Source: Spirochaetota bacterium
Lineage (GTDB): Bacteria; Spirochaetota; Spirochaetia; Treponematales; UBA12059
DNA length: 37,812 nt
NCBI GenBank assembly: GCA_003247225.1
Contig: QKAK01000191.1
Span: 1 to 37,812, forward strand
Direction of reading: 5' to 3'
The notes under the pieces are model-generated. The model made no database searches. It saw nothing but the letters and a program-made list of their open reading frames with translations, and was not told the DNA's origin. Of the stretch, positions 8,924 to 19,094 are shown piece by piece (the stretch's first letter is position 1; each line of letters opens with the position of its first letter). The translations under genes and the position numbers were made by a program.

Positions 8924-8952
8924 GGCCCGCCTGAGCAGGCGGGCCTTTTTTT
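8924..8952 (+). terminator. Intrinsic terminator between gap and pgk
   Basis: GGCCCGCCTG (8924-8933) pairs with CAGGCGGGCC (8936-8945), followed by T7 (8946-8952). It lies 23 bp before the pgk start, so it probably sets gap expression above that of pgk-tpiA. Confidence 0.85.
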
Positions 8953-8975
8953 CACGCTGACCACGGAGGATAACG

Positions 8976-10235
<1,260 letters not shown>

Positions 10236-10266
10236 GCCGCGGCTACGCACAGTCAGGAGAACGATC

Positions 10267-11019
10267 GTGAGGAACTACTATATCGCCGGCAACTGGAAGA
10301 TGCATAAGACCGTCGCCGAGTCCGTGGCGCTGGCCAAGGCGCTCGTCGCGGAGCTGGGTTCGTGCGGCGAGCGCGTGATGATAGCGCCCGCGTTCACGGC
10401 CCTATCCGCCGTCGCCGACGTGGTCAAGGGCAGCCGCATCGTGCTCGGCGCCCAGAATATGGGACCGGACCTGCAGGGCGCGCATACCGGGGAGATCTCC
10501 CCGCTGATGCTCAAGGACCTGGGCGTCACGGCGGTCATCCTCGGGCATTCGGAGCGCAGGCATTCATACCTGGAGACCGACGCGCTCATCAACAAGAAAG
10601 TCCTACTGGCCCTGGCCCAGGGGCTCGAGCCGATCCTATGCGTCGGCGAGACGCTCGAGGAGCGCGAGTCCGGAAGGCTCGAGGCCGTCGTGGGCGCGCA
10701 GGTCAGGGAAGGCCTGAAGGGCGTGGACGCCGCCGCGCTCGGCAAGGTGACGATAGCCTACGAGCCGGTCTGGGCCATAGGCACCGGCAAGACGGCGACG
10801 CCCGAAGACGCCGACGCGGTCCACGCGTATATCCGTAAGGTCCTCGCGGGGCTGTACGGCGAGGCGGCCGCCAAGGCCATGTGCATCCAATACGGCGGCT
10901 CGGTCAAGGCTGAGAACGCGGCCGAGCTGATGGCGAAGCCGAACATCGACGGGGCCCTCGTAGGAGGCGCCTCGCTCAAGGCCGAGAGCTTCGGCCCCAT
11001 AGCGAAATTCAGGTCGTAG
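10267..11019 (+). CDS. tpiA: Triosephosphate isomerase
   Basis: 250 aa, normal family length, GTG start with AGGAG upstream. It interconverts dihydroxyacetone phosphate and glyceraldehyde-3-phosphate. Active-site residues are Asn9 and Lys11 (GNWKMHKT), His94 (ILGHSERR) and Glu166 (AYEPVWAIGTG). The phosphate-binding QYGGSVKAENA and DGALVGGASL loops follow. Last gene of the glycolytic cluster, closed by a strong terminator. Confidence 0.97.
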   Translation: MRNYYIAGNWKMHKTVAESVALAKALVAELGSCGERVMIAPAFTALSAVADVVKGSRIVLGAQNMGPDLQGAHTGEISPLMLKDLGVTAVILGHSERRHSYLETDALINKKVLLALAQGLEPILCVGETLEERESGRLEAVVGAQVREGLKGVDAAALGKVTIAYEPVWAIGTGKTATPEDADAVHAYIRKVLAGLYGEAAAKAMCIQYGGSVKAENAAELMAKPNIDGALVGGASLKAESFGPIAKFRS

Positions 11020-11027
11020 GCGGAACG

Positions 11028-11055
11028 GCCGCGGGCGCGTCGCCCGCGGCTTTTT
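11028..11055 (+). terminator. Intrinsic terminator after tpiA
   Basis: GCCGCGGGC (11028-11036), loop GCGTC, GCCCGCGGC (11042-11050), then T5 (11051-11055). Confidence 0.85.
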
Positions 11056-11069
11056 AAGCCCCGCGCCCC

Positions 11070-11097
11070 TTGCGCGGCCGCTTCGATCTGGTATAGT
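11070..11097 (+). promoter_or_regulatory. Promoter of secG, with a hairpin-rich leader
   Basis: TTGCGC (11070-11075), 16-nt spacer, TATAGT (11092-11097). The leader to 11197 contains two copies of the palindrome CGGCGCGCCG (about 11125-11155) that can pair with each other. GGAG is 9 nt before the ATG. Confidence 0.5.
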
Positions 11098-11197
11098 ATC
11101 GCGCGAGGCGGCGTCTACCCGACGCGGCGCGCCGAATAGGCGCGGCGCGCCGTTAAGGGCGCGTAAGCCAGACCCAATACAAATCGGAGTCAAACAG

Positions 11198-11536
11198 ATG
11201 GGTGTTTTCGGCATAGTGCTTCTCGTTCTCTTCGCGATCGTCTGCCTGTTGCTCATATTCATGGTCGTCATCCAGGATCAGGAAGGCGAGGGGCTCGGCG
11301 GTCTATTCTCCGGAGCCGGCAACGCGGCGTTCGGTTCGCGGTCGTCGAGCGTGGTCGTCCGCTTCACCTACATCCTCGGCGGCCTGTTCTTCGTCATCGC
11401 GTTCGGCCTCGCCGTGCTGAACAAGGGATCCGTCGGCAACGTCGAGGACGCCGTGCGCGCCCAGGACGGCCAGGCTACGGAATGGTGGAGCCAGGATTCC
11501 GCGCCCGCTACCGAGACCGCTCCCGCCACCGAATAG
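11198..11536 (+). CDS. secG: Preprotein translocase subunit SecG
   Basis: 112 aa small membrane subunit of the SecYEG channel. Two hydrophobic helices (~3-25 and ~54-74) are separated by the typical QDQEGEGLGGLFSGAGNAAFGS loop, in which Gly-Leu-Gly and Phe-Gly-Ser are family hallmarks. The tail after ~80 is polar and Ala/Thr/Glu-rich. It starts a plus-strand run with the EIIA and J-domain genes, 7 nt from the next start. Confidence 0.93.
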   Translation: MGVFGIVLLVLFAIVCLLLIFMVVIQDQEGEGLGGLFSGAGNAAFGSRSSSVVVRFTYILGGLFFVIAFGLAVLNKGSVGNVEDAVRAQDGQATEWWSQDSAPATETAPATE

Positions 11537-11543
11537 GACGCAC

Positions 11544-12032
11544 GTGCCTTCGGGGCCGCTCTCCCTCAGCGACCTGTTCCCTAGGGACAGGATCTGCGTC
11601 GACCTCTCGAGCGTCGAAAAGGAAGCCTTGTTCGTCGAGCTCGTCGATCTGATAGGATCGACGGGCTCGACGCATTTCGACCGCGAGGACGCGCTCGCCT
11701 GCGTGCTCGAGCGAGAGAGCCGCATGTCTACCGGCATACGCCCGGGCGTCGCGTTGCCCCACGGCAAGACCGACGGCGTCGACCGCTTCTTCGGCGCGAT
11801 AGGCGTATCGAGGCTAGGGGTCGACTACGACGCCCTGGACGGAGAGCCGGTGCGGATCGCGTTCATGCTCATATCGCCGCGGTCGATGGCGAACGAGCAC
11901 CTGGCCATCCTGAAGCGGCTCGCCGGGTTGCTCGACGCCCCGGGCTTCGTCGCCGCGATGCTGTCCGCCTCGGACCCGTCGGAGGCCCATAGGGTCATCG
12001 AGCGCTACGAGGCTAGAATAACAAAGGTTTAA
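11544..12032 (+). CDS. PtsN-type phosphotransferase EIIA domain protein
   Basis: 162 aa, GTG start. A single EIIA-fructose/nitrogen domain: LSLSDLFPRDRICVDLSSVEKEALFVEL, then phospho-acceptor His73 in GIRPGVALPHGK, then VRIAFMLISPRSMANEHLAILKRLA. His73 falls at the same number as in E. coli PtsN. The protein has no EIIB or EIIC part, so a regulatory rather than sugar-transport role is likely, as in the PTS-Ntr branch. No partner Hpr or EI gene lies in this window. It follows secG by 7 nt. Confidence 0.85.
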   Translation: MPSGPLSLSDLFPRDRICVDLSSVEKEALFVELVDLIGSTGSTHFDREDALACVLERESRMSTGIRPGVALPHGKTDGVDRFFGAIGVSRLGVDYDALDGEPVRIAFMLISPRSMANEHLAILKRLAGLLDAPGFVAAMLSASDPSEAHRVIERYEARITKV

Positions 12033-12042
12033 CGATACCAAC

Positions 12043-12855
12043 GTGAAAGATTTCTACGCTATCCTCGGGGTCCACCAAGAGGCCACCCAGAAAGAGATCA
12101 AGAGCGCGTTCAGGAAGCGGGCCAAGGCCCGCCATCCCGACATAGGCGGGGACGACGACGAGGCGATGCGCCTGTCGATAGAGGCCTACAAGGTCCTATC
12201 CGACCCCGCCTCGAGGCGGGAATACGACAGGGGACGGCTACGCATCGTCAAGGGCGAAGCGGAGGGCTCCTTCGATTACCGGCGCTGGCTGATGGAACGC
12301 CTCGACCAGAGCGAGTACGTGGCCAAGCTCGTCTTCTACGACCTGCTCCACGATAAGGAAGACGAGGCGCTCGAGCTGTACGAGAGGATCCGCGACGCCG
12401 ACGACGGGCGCCTCGAGCGCTTCTTCGAGAGGCCCGAGGCGATGGACGCCGAGTACTGCATCGCGGAGGAATACGCCGCCCGAGGGCGATTCGTCGACGC
12501 GTTCCGCGTCATGCTCAAGCTCATCGCGATGGAGCAGCGGGCCTCCGGCTTCGGCTACTTCTACGAGGTGGTGCTGGCCCGCTTCAGGCGGCTGGTCCTC
12601 GAGGATCTCTATCGCGTGCTGGAGACCGAGGCCTACCTCGATACGCTCGCGGAGGCCGTCGAGCTGCGCAGCTCGGCCGAGAACGACGCCCAGTTCCTGC
12701 GGAGGCGCGCCGAGCTGCTGCTGCGCCTCGGCAGGGCCGCGGAGGCCAAGGCCGCGATGGCCAAGGCCTGGGCCCTCGCGCCGAGGATGCCCGGCCTCAA
12801 GAACCTGGCCAGGAAGCTGTCGTCCGGCATGGCCAAGCCGGCGAGCCTTGAATAG
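12043..12855 (+). CDS. J-domain (DnaJ-like) protein with helical-repeat C-terminus
   Basis: 270 aa, GTG start. The J-domain fills ~1-68: DFYAILGVHQEATQKEIKSAFRKRA, the HPD motif at 31-33, and AYKVLSDPASRREYDRGR. HPD proteins stimulate the ATPase of DnaK-type Hsp70s. There is no Gly/Phe region, zinc finger or DnaJ C-domain, so this is a type III (adaptor) J-protein. The rest is alpha-helical, with TPR-like pairs (EDEALELYERI, RFVDAFRVMLKLI, RLGRAAEAKAAMAKAW) that may bind its client. No clear ribosome site: the gene is 10 nt after the EIIA stop and probably coupled to it. Confidence 0.85.
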   Translation: MKDFYAILGVHQEATQKEIKSAFRKRAKARHPDIGGDDDEAMRLSIEAYKVLSDPASRREYDRGRLRIVKGEAEGSFDYRRWLMERLDQSEYVAKLVFYDLLHDKEDEALELYERIRDADDGRLERFFERPEAMDAEYCIAEEYAARGRFVDAFRVMLKLIAMEQRASGFGYFYEVVLARFRRLVLEDLYRVLETEAYLDTLAEAVELRSSAENDAQFLRRRAELLLRLGRAAEAKAAMAKAWALAPRMPGLKNLARKLSSGMAKPASLE

Positions 12856-12867
12856 GCTCGCCGTTTT
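12839..12867 (+). terminator. Intrinsic terminator overlapping the J-domain gene stop
   Basis: CGGCGAGCCT (12839-12848) and AGGCTCGCCG (12854-12863) form a perfect 10-bp stem with a TGAAT loop, then T4. It ends the secG-EIIA-J-domain unit. Confidence 0.75.
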
Positions 12868-12952
12868 CCATTAACCTGGAGCGTCCGCCGTTTGTTATCC
12901 TGCGTCGTCGGCGTAGAACCGGCGCCTAAATCGATAGGTCCTGGAGTATACG

Positions 12953-13984
12953 ATGCGTACTAGAATGATCGCGATAGCCCTGTCGCTCCTCGCGACGATG
13001 CCGATGATAGCGCAGCCGATGAGCGGCACGAGCCTCGGCGCCCCGCTCGCCACCGTGAAGCTGATCAAGACCGAGGTCGTCTCGGACAAGGCCTTCAAGG
13101 AGGACGTCGTCAAGCTGGAGAAGACCCTCGGCAAGACCCTGAGCGCCGATGAGCGCAAGGCCTACCTGGACGACGTTATCAACGATCTCCTTTTCTACCA
13201 GATGTGCGAGCGCGACGGCGTCAAGGTCTCGGACGGGGAGATCGACTCGTATATCGCCAAGCTGCGCTCGCAGCGCCCGGCCGGCGAGAGCGACCAGCAG
13301 TTCGCCGCCTACCTGGCCTCGCAGGGCATACCCTTCGACGACCTGAAGGACTATTACCGCAAGCAGGTGCTCATCCAGCGCTGGCTCATGACGGCGCGCT
13401 CCGCGGAGATCGCCGCCATCAAGCCGATCTCCGGCGAGGAGATCGCGTCCACCTACGAGCTCTATAAGTCGCGCCTCGTCAGGCCCGATACGGCCAAGGT
13501 GGCGTTCCTGTTCTACCAGTACCGCGATTCGAGCGCCGCCGAGCGCGCCAAGGGCGCCGAGGTCATGAAGGGCCTGTCCGCCCGCCTGGCCAAGGGCGAG
13601 TCGTTCGACGTACTCAGGCTCACCGCCAAGGACGGCGGCTACGCCGCTAACCAGGACCCGGTCTATTTCGAGCGCAGCGACGTGTTCCTGACGAGGTTCG
13701 GCAAGGCCTTCTACGACACCGTGTTCGCCCTGTCGGACGGCCAGGCCTCGGCCGCCTTCGAGAGCGAGGCCGGGTGGTGGATAGTCAAGCGGCTCGAGTA
13801 CCTGCCGCAGAAGCAGCTCGAGCTGTCCGATCCGTACCGCCTCGGCCAGGAAGGCACCGTGCAGGACTACATAGGCCAGCTCCTGGCCAAGCAGCGCGAG
13901 AACGACTTCCTCCAGAAGACCTTCGGCGAGCTGTTCGTCAAGCTCCGGGCCCAGGCCGAGATCAAGATCCTGGGGACGCCCTGA
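12953..13984 (+). CDS. SurA/PpiC-like periplasmic chaperone
   Basis: 343 aa with a signal peptide (MRTRMIAIALSLLATMPMIAQ). Residues ~40-160 match the SurA-N helical chaperone core: VVKLEKTLGKTLSADERKAYLDDVINDLLFYQMCERDGVKVSDGEID and GIPFDDLKDYYRKQVLIQRWL. Residues ~185-285 correspond to a parvulin domain (LAKGESFDVLRLTAKDGGY...WWIVKRLEYLPQKQ), but it lacks the usual S.D..S...GGDLG stretch and may not isomerise prolines. Role by family: escorting unfolded outer-membrane or lipoprotein clients through the periplasm. GGAG precedes the ATG by 7 nt. Its stop overlaps the nusB ATG as TGATG. Confidence 0.85.
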   Translation: MRTRMIAIALSLLATMPMIAQPMSGTSLGAPLATVKLIKTEVVSDKAFKEDVVKLEKTLGKTLSADERKAYLDDVINDLLFYQMCERDGVKVSDGEIDSYIAKLRSQRPAGESDQQFAAYLASQGIPFDDLKDYYRKQVLIQRWLMTARSAEIAAIKPISGEEIASTYELYKSRLVRPDTAKVAFLFYQYRDSSAAERAKGAEVMKGLSARLAKGESFDVLRLTAKDGGYAANQDPVYFERSDVFLTRFGKAFYDTVFALSDGQASAAFESEAGWWIVKRLEYLPQKQLELSDPYRLGQEGTVQDYIGQLLAKQRENDFLQKTFGELFVKLRAQAEIKILGTP

Positions 13985-14409
13985 TGGCTTCGAGGCGCAA
14001 GGCGAGGATACTCGCGTTCCAGGCCCTCTACGCTTGGGACGCCTCTCAGATGGGCTATGACGAGCTGCTGTCCTTCTCGTGGCTCGGCGAGGATAGCCTC
14101 GCCAGCAGCGACGAGGAGCTCAAGACCTTCGCCGGGCTCATTGTCTCGGGTACGATAGAGAACGTCGAGGCGGTCGACGCCGCGATCAAGCGGCACCTCG
14201 AGCATTGGGCCTTCGAGCGGCTCAAGAGGGTCGACCTGGCCATCCTGCGCGTGTCGATCTACTCGCTCATCTACCAGCCGGATATCCCGGCCCAGATAAC
14301 GATAGACGAGGCGATCGAGATAGCGAAGGAATTCGGGTCGGAGGATTCGTACCGCTTCATCAACGGCGTGCTGGATGCCGTATGGAAAGAACGGGGCGCG
14401 GAAGCCTGA
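13984..14409 (+). CDS. nusB: Transcription antitermination factor NusB
   Basis: 141 aa, standard size. All-helical NusB pattern: ASRRKARILAFQALYAWD at the start, LKRVDLAILRVSIYSLIYQPDIPAQITIDEAIEIAKEFG in the middle, and SYRFINGVLDAVWKE at the end. NusB binds boxA RNA with NusE (S10) for processive rRNA transcription. The ATG overlaps the TGA of the chaperone gene, so the two are coupled. Confidence 0.95.
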   Translation: MASRRKARILAFQALYAWDASQMGYDELLSFSWLGEDSLASSDEELKTFAGLIVSGTIENVEAVDAAIKRHLEHWAFERLKRVDLAILRVSIYSLIYQPDIPAQITIDEAIEIAKEFGSEDSYRFINGVLDAVWKERGAEA

Positions 14410-16004
14410 CGCGAGGCGGCCCGCGGAGGACCGCGCTCGCGATCGCGGCCGGGGCGTCCGCGACCCTCTGCGTCGCGGCGATCGTCGCGATCGCGCTATA
14501 CGCTCGCCCGGGCTCCGACAGGTCCTTCGGGGCCTTATTGGCCAAGATAGACGCCTCTCCGGCGACGGCCTCCGCGGCGGCGTACCTGAACGCCGCCGCG
14601 CTGGCGAAAGGCTCTGAGGAGCGCCTGCGCGTCCTGAAGAGGGCCTCGTCGCGCGATAGCGCGCTCTACGCCGACGTAGCCGCCGCGATGGCCGGAAACC
14701 AGCTCTCCGAGCCGGTGGCCTTGGCCGCGCTCGACGCCTTCCTCCTGGCCGGCCGCTACGATGAGGCCCTGTCGCTCTTCGGCGGCCCCCTGGATCCCAG
14801 AGCCGACGCGCCCGAGCTCGCCGAGACCATCGTCATGGCCGCCCGGGCCGGCGTCGCGCTCGCGCCGTCGATCGATCAGCTGGTCGCATGCTCCGACGCC
14901 ACCGGGGATCCGTCGTTCATGGCGCGAGCCGCGGTCGACGCCATGCGCGGCGGCGACCGCCAGGCCGCCAGCGCGCTGCTTATCGACGCCGAGCGCGCCG
15001 CGATCGCCTCCGGACGATCGAGCGGCGTACCGTATCGCCTTCTTTGGGACGCGGGCGCGCTCGAAGCCCTGGCTCGCGGTGCGCCAGAATCGTCCGATCC
15101 GCTCGAGCTGGCCGTCCGGGCCGACGCGGAGCGGCTGCTCGGCGACTTCGTGGCCGCCGCCGCCTCCTACGCGTTCATCGTCGAGAACTATCCCGATTGG
15201 TCATGGAAGCCATACGCGTCGCTCGCTCGCCTCTGCGGCGTCGGCGACGACGACGAAACCCCGCGCTGGCCGTACTCGGCGCTACCCGGCTCATCCGAGA
15301 GCCTAGCCAACCCGACGGCCATCGCCGAGCGCCTGCACGCAGAGATGCTCGGCCGCTCGGACGGCGATCCCGAGGCCGTCATCGAGCGGGCCTCCTGGCT
15401 GTTCGCCGACGCTAGGTCGGGGGAGGCCTCGCGCCTGCTTGCCGGGATCGGCGGCGAACGGGCGGCGATAGCCAGGCTGACCTACGGCTCGCCGGATCGG
15501 GCGGTGCCAGACGCCTCGCGCCTCGCCGCGACGTACCCGCTATCTCCGGCCGCCGTCGACGCGGCCCTCTACGCGTTCGCGAGGGCGGGCGCGTGGGAAC
15601 GCTTCTCGGCCGCGTTGGACGGGGCCGAGGCGGCGGGGCTCGCGTTGCCTCGGCTGTGGTTCTGGGAGGCCGTCTCCGGCGCGCTGAGCGGCGAGCCGGC
15701 CGAGGCCGCCGCCGCTCTCGGGCGCCACGGCTCCGCCTACGCCGACTATGCCACGGCCTACGATATCGGTATCCTCGAACTGGCCGCCGGCGACTACGCT
15801 TCGGCGGCCGAGGCCCTCGCCGCGGCCGCGACGATCGCCGGATCGGACGAGGACTCGGCCGAGGCCTACGTGCTGCTCGGGGACGCGCTCTCGGCGTCGC
15901 GGCGGACGCGCGACGCGCGGATCGCCTACGAGGCGGCGCTCGGGGCCGATCCGGCTAACCGGGACGCCCGGTCCAGGCTGTACCGCCTCGACGCTTCCCC
16001 TTGA
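14382..16004 (+). CDS. Membrane-anchored Ala-rich helical-repeat (TPR-like) protein
   Basis: 540 aa from ATG 14382, which overlaps the end of nusB by 28 nt. Upstream sequence in this frame is nusB in another frame, so longer starts are wrong. N-terminus MERTGRGSLTRGGPRRTAL is basic, then one membrane helix (~20-42, AIAAGASATLCVAAIVAIALY). The rest is repeated helical pairs rich in Ala, typical of divergent TPR arrays: GRYDEALSLFGG, RLLGDFVAAAASYAFIVENYPDW, and YVLLGDALSASRRTRDARIAYEAALGADPANRDARSRL near the end, which is the clearest TPR. Most of the chain should be periplasmic. Specific function is unknown; the position next to a periplasmic chaperone suggests an envelope scaffold. Confidence 0.75.
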   Translation: MERTGRGSLTRGGPRRTALAIAAGASATLCVAAIVAIALYARPGSDRSFGALLAKIDASPATASAAAYLNAAALAKGSEERLRVLKRASSRDSALYADVAAAMAGNQLSEPVALAALDAFLLAGRYDEALSLFGGPLDPRADAPELAETIVMAARAGVALAPSIDQLVACSDATGDPSFMARAAVDAMRGGDRQAASALLIDAERAAIASGRSSGVPYRLLWDAGALEALARGAPESSDPLELAVRADAERLLGDFVAAAASYAFIVENYPDWSWKPYASLARLCGVGDDDETPRWPYSALPGSSESLANPTAIAERLHAEMLGRSDGDPEAVIERASWLFADARSGEASRLLAGIGGERAAIARLTYGSPDRAVPDASRLAATYPLSPAAVDAALYAFARAGAWERFSAALDGAEAAGLALPRLWFWEAVSGALSGEPAEAAAALGRHGSAYADYATAYDIGILELAAGDYASAAEALAAAATIAGSDEDSAEAYVLLGDALSASRRTRDARIAYEAALGADPANRDARSRLYRLDASP

Positions 16005-16082
16005 GCCCCGGGCTCGACTGATCGCATGATATACGCGCCGCGACTAAGGCGGCCGGGCTCCGAAGCCCAGAAAGGCACTCGC

Positions 16083-16841
16083 GTGATACGCTTAAAGAAC
16101 GAGAAGCAGATGGCCGGCATCAGGGCGTCCTGCAAGCTACTGTCGGAGATGTACGCCGAGCTACGGCCCAGGATCGCGGCCGGAGTGACGACCGGAGAGC
16201 TCGACCGCTTCGCCCACGCCTATATAGTCGAGCATGGAGGCGCGCCGGCCTTCCTGAACTACGGCGACCGATCGAACCCGTTCCCCGCGACGCTCTGCGT
16301 GTCGATCAACGAGGAAGTGATCCACGGTATACCGGGGAACCGCGTCATCCGCCCGGGAGACATAGTCGGCATAGACAGCGGCATAGAGCTCGACGGCTTC
16401 TACAGCGACGCGGCCTTCAGCGTCGCCGTCCCGCCGGTCGCGCCGGAGACCCGGAAGCTGCTCGAGGTTACCCAGGAATGCCTGCGGCGCGCGATCGCCG
16501 CGGTCAAGCCCGGCGCCAGGATCCACGACGTCTCCCGCGCCGTCTTCTCCCACGCCCGCGCCAACGGGTTCGGCGTCGTCAGGCAGTTCTGCGGCCACGG
16601 CGTCGGCTTCTCCCAGCACGAGGACCCGCAGGTCCCGAACTACGTCGGCTCGGGGCCGAACCCGCGGATCGTGCCCGGCATGGTCTTAGCCATCGAGCCG
16701 ATGATCAACGCCGGCGGGGACGGCGTCGTCGAGCTCGACGACGGCTGGACCATCGTCACCATCGACGGATCCGCGTCGGCCCACTTCGAGCATACGGTCG
16801 CCGTGACCGCGGCCGGCGCCGAGGTGCTGACGGCCTGGTAG
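16083..16841 (+). CDS. map: Methionine aminopeptidase type I
   Basis: 252 aa from GTG 16083, which gives the usual MIRLKNEKQMAGIRASCKLL beginning and has AAAGG 6 nt upstream. The longer ATG at 16026 would add 19 residues unlike the family. It removes N-terminal Met from new proteins. The five metal ligands are all visible: Asp98, Asp109 (DSGIELDGFYSDAAF), His172 (CGHGVGFSQHEDP), Glu205 (LAIEPM) and Glu236 (HFEHTVAV). His81 matches the substrate-contacting His. Complete domain without an N-terminal zinc extension. Confidence 0.93.
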   Translation: MIRLKNEKQMAGIRASCKLLSEMYAELRPRIAAGVTTGELDRFAHAYIVEHGGAPAFLNYGDRSNPFPATLCVSINEEVIHGIPGNRVIRPGDIVGIDSGIELDGFYSDAAFSVAVPPVAPETRKLLEVTQECLRRAIAAVKPGARIHDVSRAVFSHARANGFGVVRQFCGHGVGFSQHEDPQVPNYVGSGPNPRIVPGMVLAIEPMINAGGDGVVELDDGWTIVTIDGSASAHFEHTVAVTAAGAEVLTAW

Positions 16842-16951
16842 CCGCGGCGCCCGTCGAGTAACCGAAGGCCGCCGTAATTAGTTATCTTTACGATAGCGGC
16901 CGCCGCGGCGCGGCGGCCGTACATTCCCTATAGTCGTCCGGAGGTTCGCAT

Positions 16952-18457
16952 ATGTCCTTCACGAGGAAGCTTTTCTCCAAGAGAATATTCCTGGTAAACC
17001 TGGTGCTCGTAGGCATCATGATAGGCTTCGCCGCCGCGTTCGCGATACTGGCGCGCGCCCCGGCTTCAGACGGCCCGGCGGTCGCGCACGCCGAGACCGT
17101 CCAGTCCATCGACGCGTCGACCGCGGTCGGGCAGGCCAAGTCTATACAGACGGCCTTCAACGACGTCGCGCGGACGGTGCTCCCGTCGGTCGTCGAGCTC
17201 GACGTCGTCGGCACCTCGTCCGCGCCGCAGGGCGACGAATTCCCGTGGCGCTTCTTCTTCGGCGACCCGGACCAGGCTCCGGACGAGAAGTCCCAGCCCA
17301 AGGAATACGAGGAGCGAGGCCTCGGCTCCGGCATCATCGTCAGAAGGCAGGGCAAGCTCGCCTACGTGCTGACGAACAACCACGTCGTCGCGGGGGCCAA
17401 GAAGATCACCGTGAAGCTGTACGACGAGAGGGAATTCCCCGGCGCCGTCGTCGGGATCGACTCGCGGCGCGACCTGGCGGTCATCTCGTTCGAGAGCCAG
17501 GACGCCGATATACGCGTCGCGTCGCTCGGCGACTCGGACGCCCTCGAGGTCGGCGACTGGGCGATAGCGATAGGCAGCCCCTTCGGCCTGTTCTCCTCGG
17601 TGACGGTCGGCGTGATCAGCGCCATCGGCCGCGACGGAGGCCCCGACGGCAATATCAGCGACTTCATCCAGACCGACGCGGCGATCAACCGCGGCAACTC
17701 GGGCGGCGCGCTCGCCGACATCGACGGCCGGGTCGTCGGCATCAATACCTGGATAGCGTCGAACACCGGCGGCAGCATCGGCCTCGGGTTCTCCATCCCG
17801 ATCAATAACGCCAAGAAGGTGATCGACGATATCATCGCCGGCGGCGCCGTACGTTACGGCTGGCTCGGCGTCCTCCTGTCCGACGCGCCCAAGTCGACGC
17901 TCGCCGAGCTCGACCTCGGCTCGACGAAGGGCGCCTTCATCGGCCACGTGTTCAGCGACGGCCCGGCGGCCAAGGGCGGCATCAAGCCGGGCGACTACGT
18001 CGTCGAGATCGACGGCAAGGCCGTCTCGTCGATGGACCAGCTCGTACGCATCGTCGGCGACCTGCCCGTCGGTTCCAAGTCGTCGTTCGCGGTGATCCGC
18101 GACGGGAAGCGGCTCCAGCTCAAGGTGACGATAGACGAGCGCAAGGAGACGAGCGCCGCCGACTACTCGAAGCTGTGGCCGGGCCTCGAGATAGCGCCGC
18201 TCGACGAGGACGCCAGGAAGGAGCTCGGCCTAGACGCCAAGGTCGACGGCGCGCTCGTCACGAGCGTGATCGCCAAGAGCCCCGCGTCGACCATGGGACT
18301 CAAGGCCGGCGACGTGGTCACCGAGGTGAACGGGACCGCGATCGGCTCCATAGCCGAGTACTACCGCGCGCTCAACGATCCGAAGACCCAGAAATTCCAG
18401 TTCACGGTACTGCGGGAGGGCCAGACGCTGACCACGCTTGCCTTGATACGCAAGTAG
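16952..18457 (+). CDS. DegP/HtrA-family periplasmic serine protease
   Basis: 501 aa. N-terminal membrane anchor or uncleaved signal (~11-34, RIFLVNLVLVGIMIGFAAAF). S1C trypsin-like domain ~65-300 with the triad His144 (TNNHVV), Asp174 (RRDLAVISF) and Ser250 (GNSGGAL). Two PDZ domains follow (~300-390 and ~400-495), giving the DegP/DegQ layout of envelope proteases that degrade or refold misfolded proteins. A roughly 25-residue Pro/Asp/Glu-rich loop (GDEFPWRFFFGDPDQAPDE) precedes the catalytic His, corresponding to the LA loop that controls activity. GGAGG lies 7 nt before the ATG, with TATAGT at 16929-16934 as a possible -10. Confidence 0.93.
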   Translation: MSFTRKLFSKRIFLVNLVLVGIMIGFAAAFAILARAPASDGPAVAHAETVQSIDASTAVGQAKSIQTAFNDVARTVLPSVVELDVVGTSSAPQGDEFPWRFFFGDPDQAPDEKSQPKEYEERGLGSGIIVRRQGKLAYVLTNNHVVAGAKKITVKLYDEREFPGAVVGIDSRRDLAVISFESQDADIRVASLGDSDALEVGDWAIAIGSPFGLFSSVTVGVISAIGRDGGPDGNISDFIQTDAAINRGNSGGALADIDGRVVGINTWIASNTGGSIGLGFSIPINNAKKVIDDIIAGGAVRYGWLGVLLSDAPKSTLAELDLGSTKGAFIGHVFSDGPAAKGGIKPGDYVVEIDGKAVSSMDQLVRIVGDLPVGSKSSFAVIRDGKRLQLKVTIDERKETSAADYSKLWPGLEIAPLDEDARKELGLDAKVDGALVTSVIAKSPASTMGLKAGDVVTEVNGTAIGSIAEYYRALNDPKTQKFQFTVLREGQTLTTLALIRK

Positions 18458-18466
18458 TGCTACAGT
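18438..18466 (+). promoter_or_regulatory. Candidate promoter for the phosphoribosyltransferase gene
   Basis: TTGCCT (18438-18443), 17-nt spacer ending in TGC (extended -10), then TACAGT (18461-18466). It lies across the degP stop codon. Confidence 0.35.
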
Positions 18467-18487
18467 AAAGAACAAAGAGAGGTCTCG

Positions 18488-19093
18488 ATGAGCAAGGAAT
18501 TCATATCGTACAACCAGGTGCGCAACAACGCCCTCAAGCTGGCGCACAGGATACACCTGGACGGGTTCGTCCCCGACATCATCTACGTTTCCTTGCGAGG
18601 CGGGGCCTATCTCGGCAACGTCATGAGCGAATACTTCAAGGCGGTCAGGAGCGACGCGCGGCCGGTGTTCTACGCGGCCGTCGTCGCCCGCTCCTATACC
18701 GACATCCATAAGAACGAGCAGGTCCGCGTCGACGGCTGGACCTATAGCCCCGAGTACCTGAGGAACGGCGACAAGGTGCTGCTCGTCGACGATATCTACG
18801 ACACCGGCAGGACCATCAACCACCTCGCGAGCGTCATACTCGAGAAGGGCGTGCCGCGCCGCGACCTCAAGATCGCCGTGCACGACTACAAGATAGTCGA
18901 CTACCGCGGCGAGCAGCCGGCCATCAAGCCGGATTACTGGTGCAGGCTCCACGAGGTACGCAAGCCCGAGGACGAGCGCTGGATCCACTACATGAGCCAC
19001 GAGCTGATCGGGCTGACCGAAGAGGAACTCAAGGAGTACTACTATCCAGAGGATCCGGAGCTCCAGGAGATCCTCTCGGTACTGAAGGGCTGA
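18488..19093 (+). CDS. Purine-type phosphoribosyltransferase
   Basis: 201 aa. The PRPP-binding signature KVLLVDDIYDTGRT is at 97-109, and a type I PRTase core surrounds it (DIIYVSLRGGAYLGNVMSEY, VFYAAVVARSY). The hood includes PAIKPDYWCRLHEV and WIHYMSHELIGL. This hood is like that of hypoxanthine/xanthine-guanine PRTases of archaeal/spirochaetal type, so nucleobase salvage is likely. The exact base cannot be told from sequence alone. AGAGAGG is a good ribosome site. The next gene starts 2 nt after its stop. Confidence 0.75.
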   Translation: MSKEFISYNQVRNNALKLAHRIHLDGFVPDIIYVSLRGGAYLGNVMSEYFKAVRSDARPVFYAAVVARSYTDIHKNEQVRVDGWTYSPEYLRNGDKVLLVDDIYDTGRTINHLASVILEKGVPRRDLKIAVHDYKIVDYRGEQPAIKPDYWCRLHEVRKPEDERWIHYMSHELIGLTEEELKEYYYPEDPELQEILSVLKG

Positions 19094-19094
19094 T

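Noticed and set aside
14205-14381. Upstream extension of the anchored repeat protein
   Set aside because: It is nusB in another frame. The first start that gives a basic end before the membrane helix is ATG 14382.
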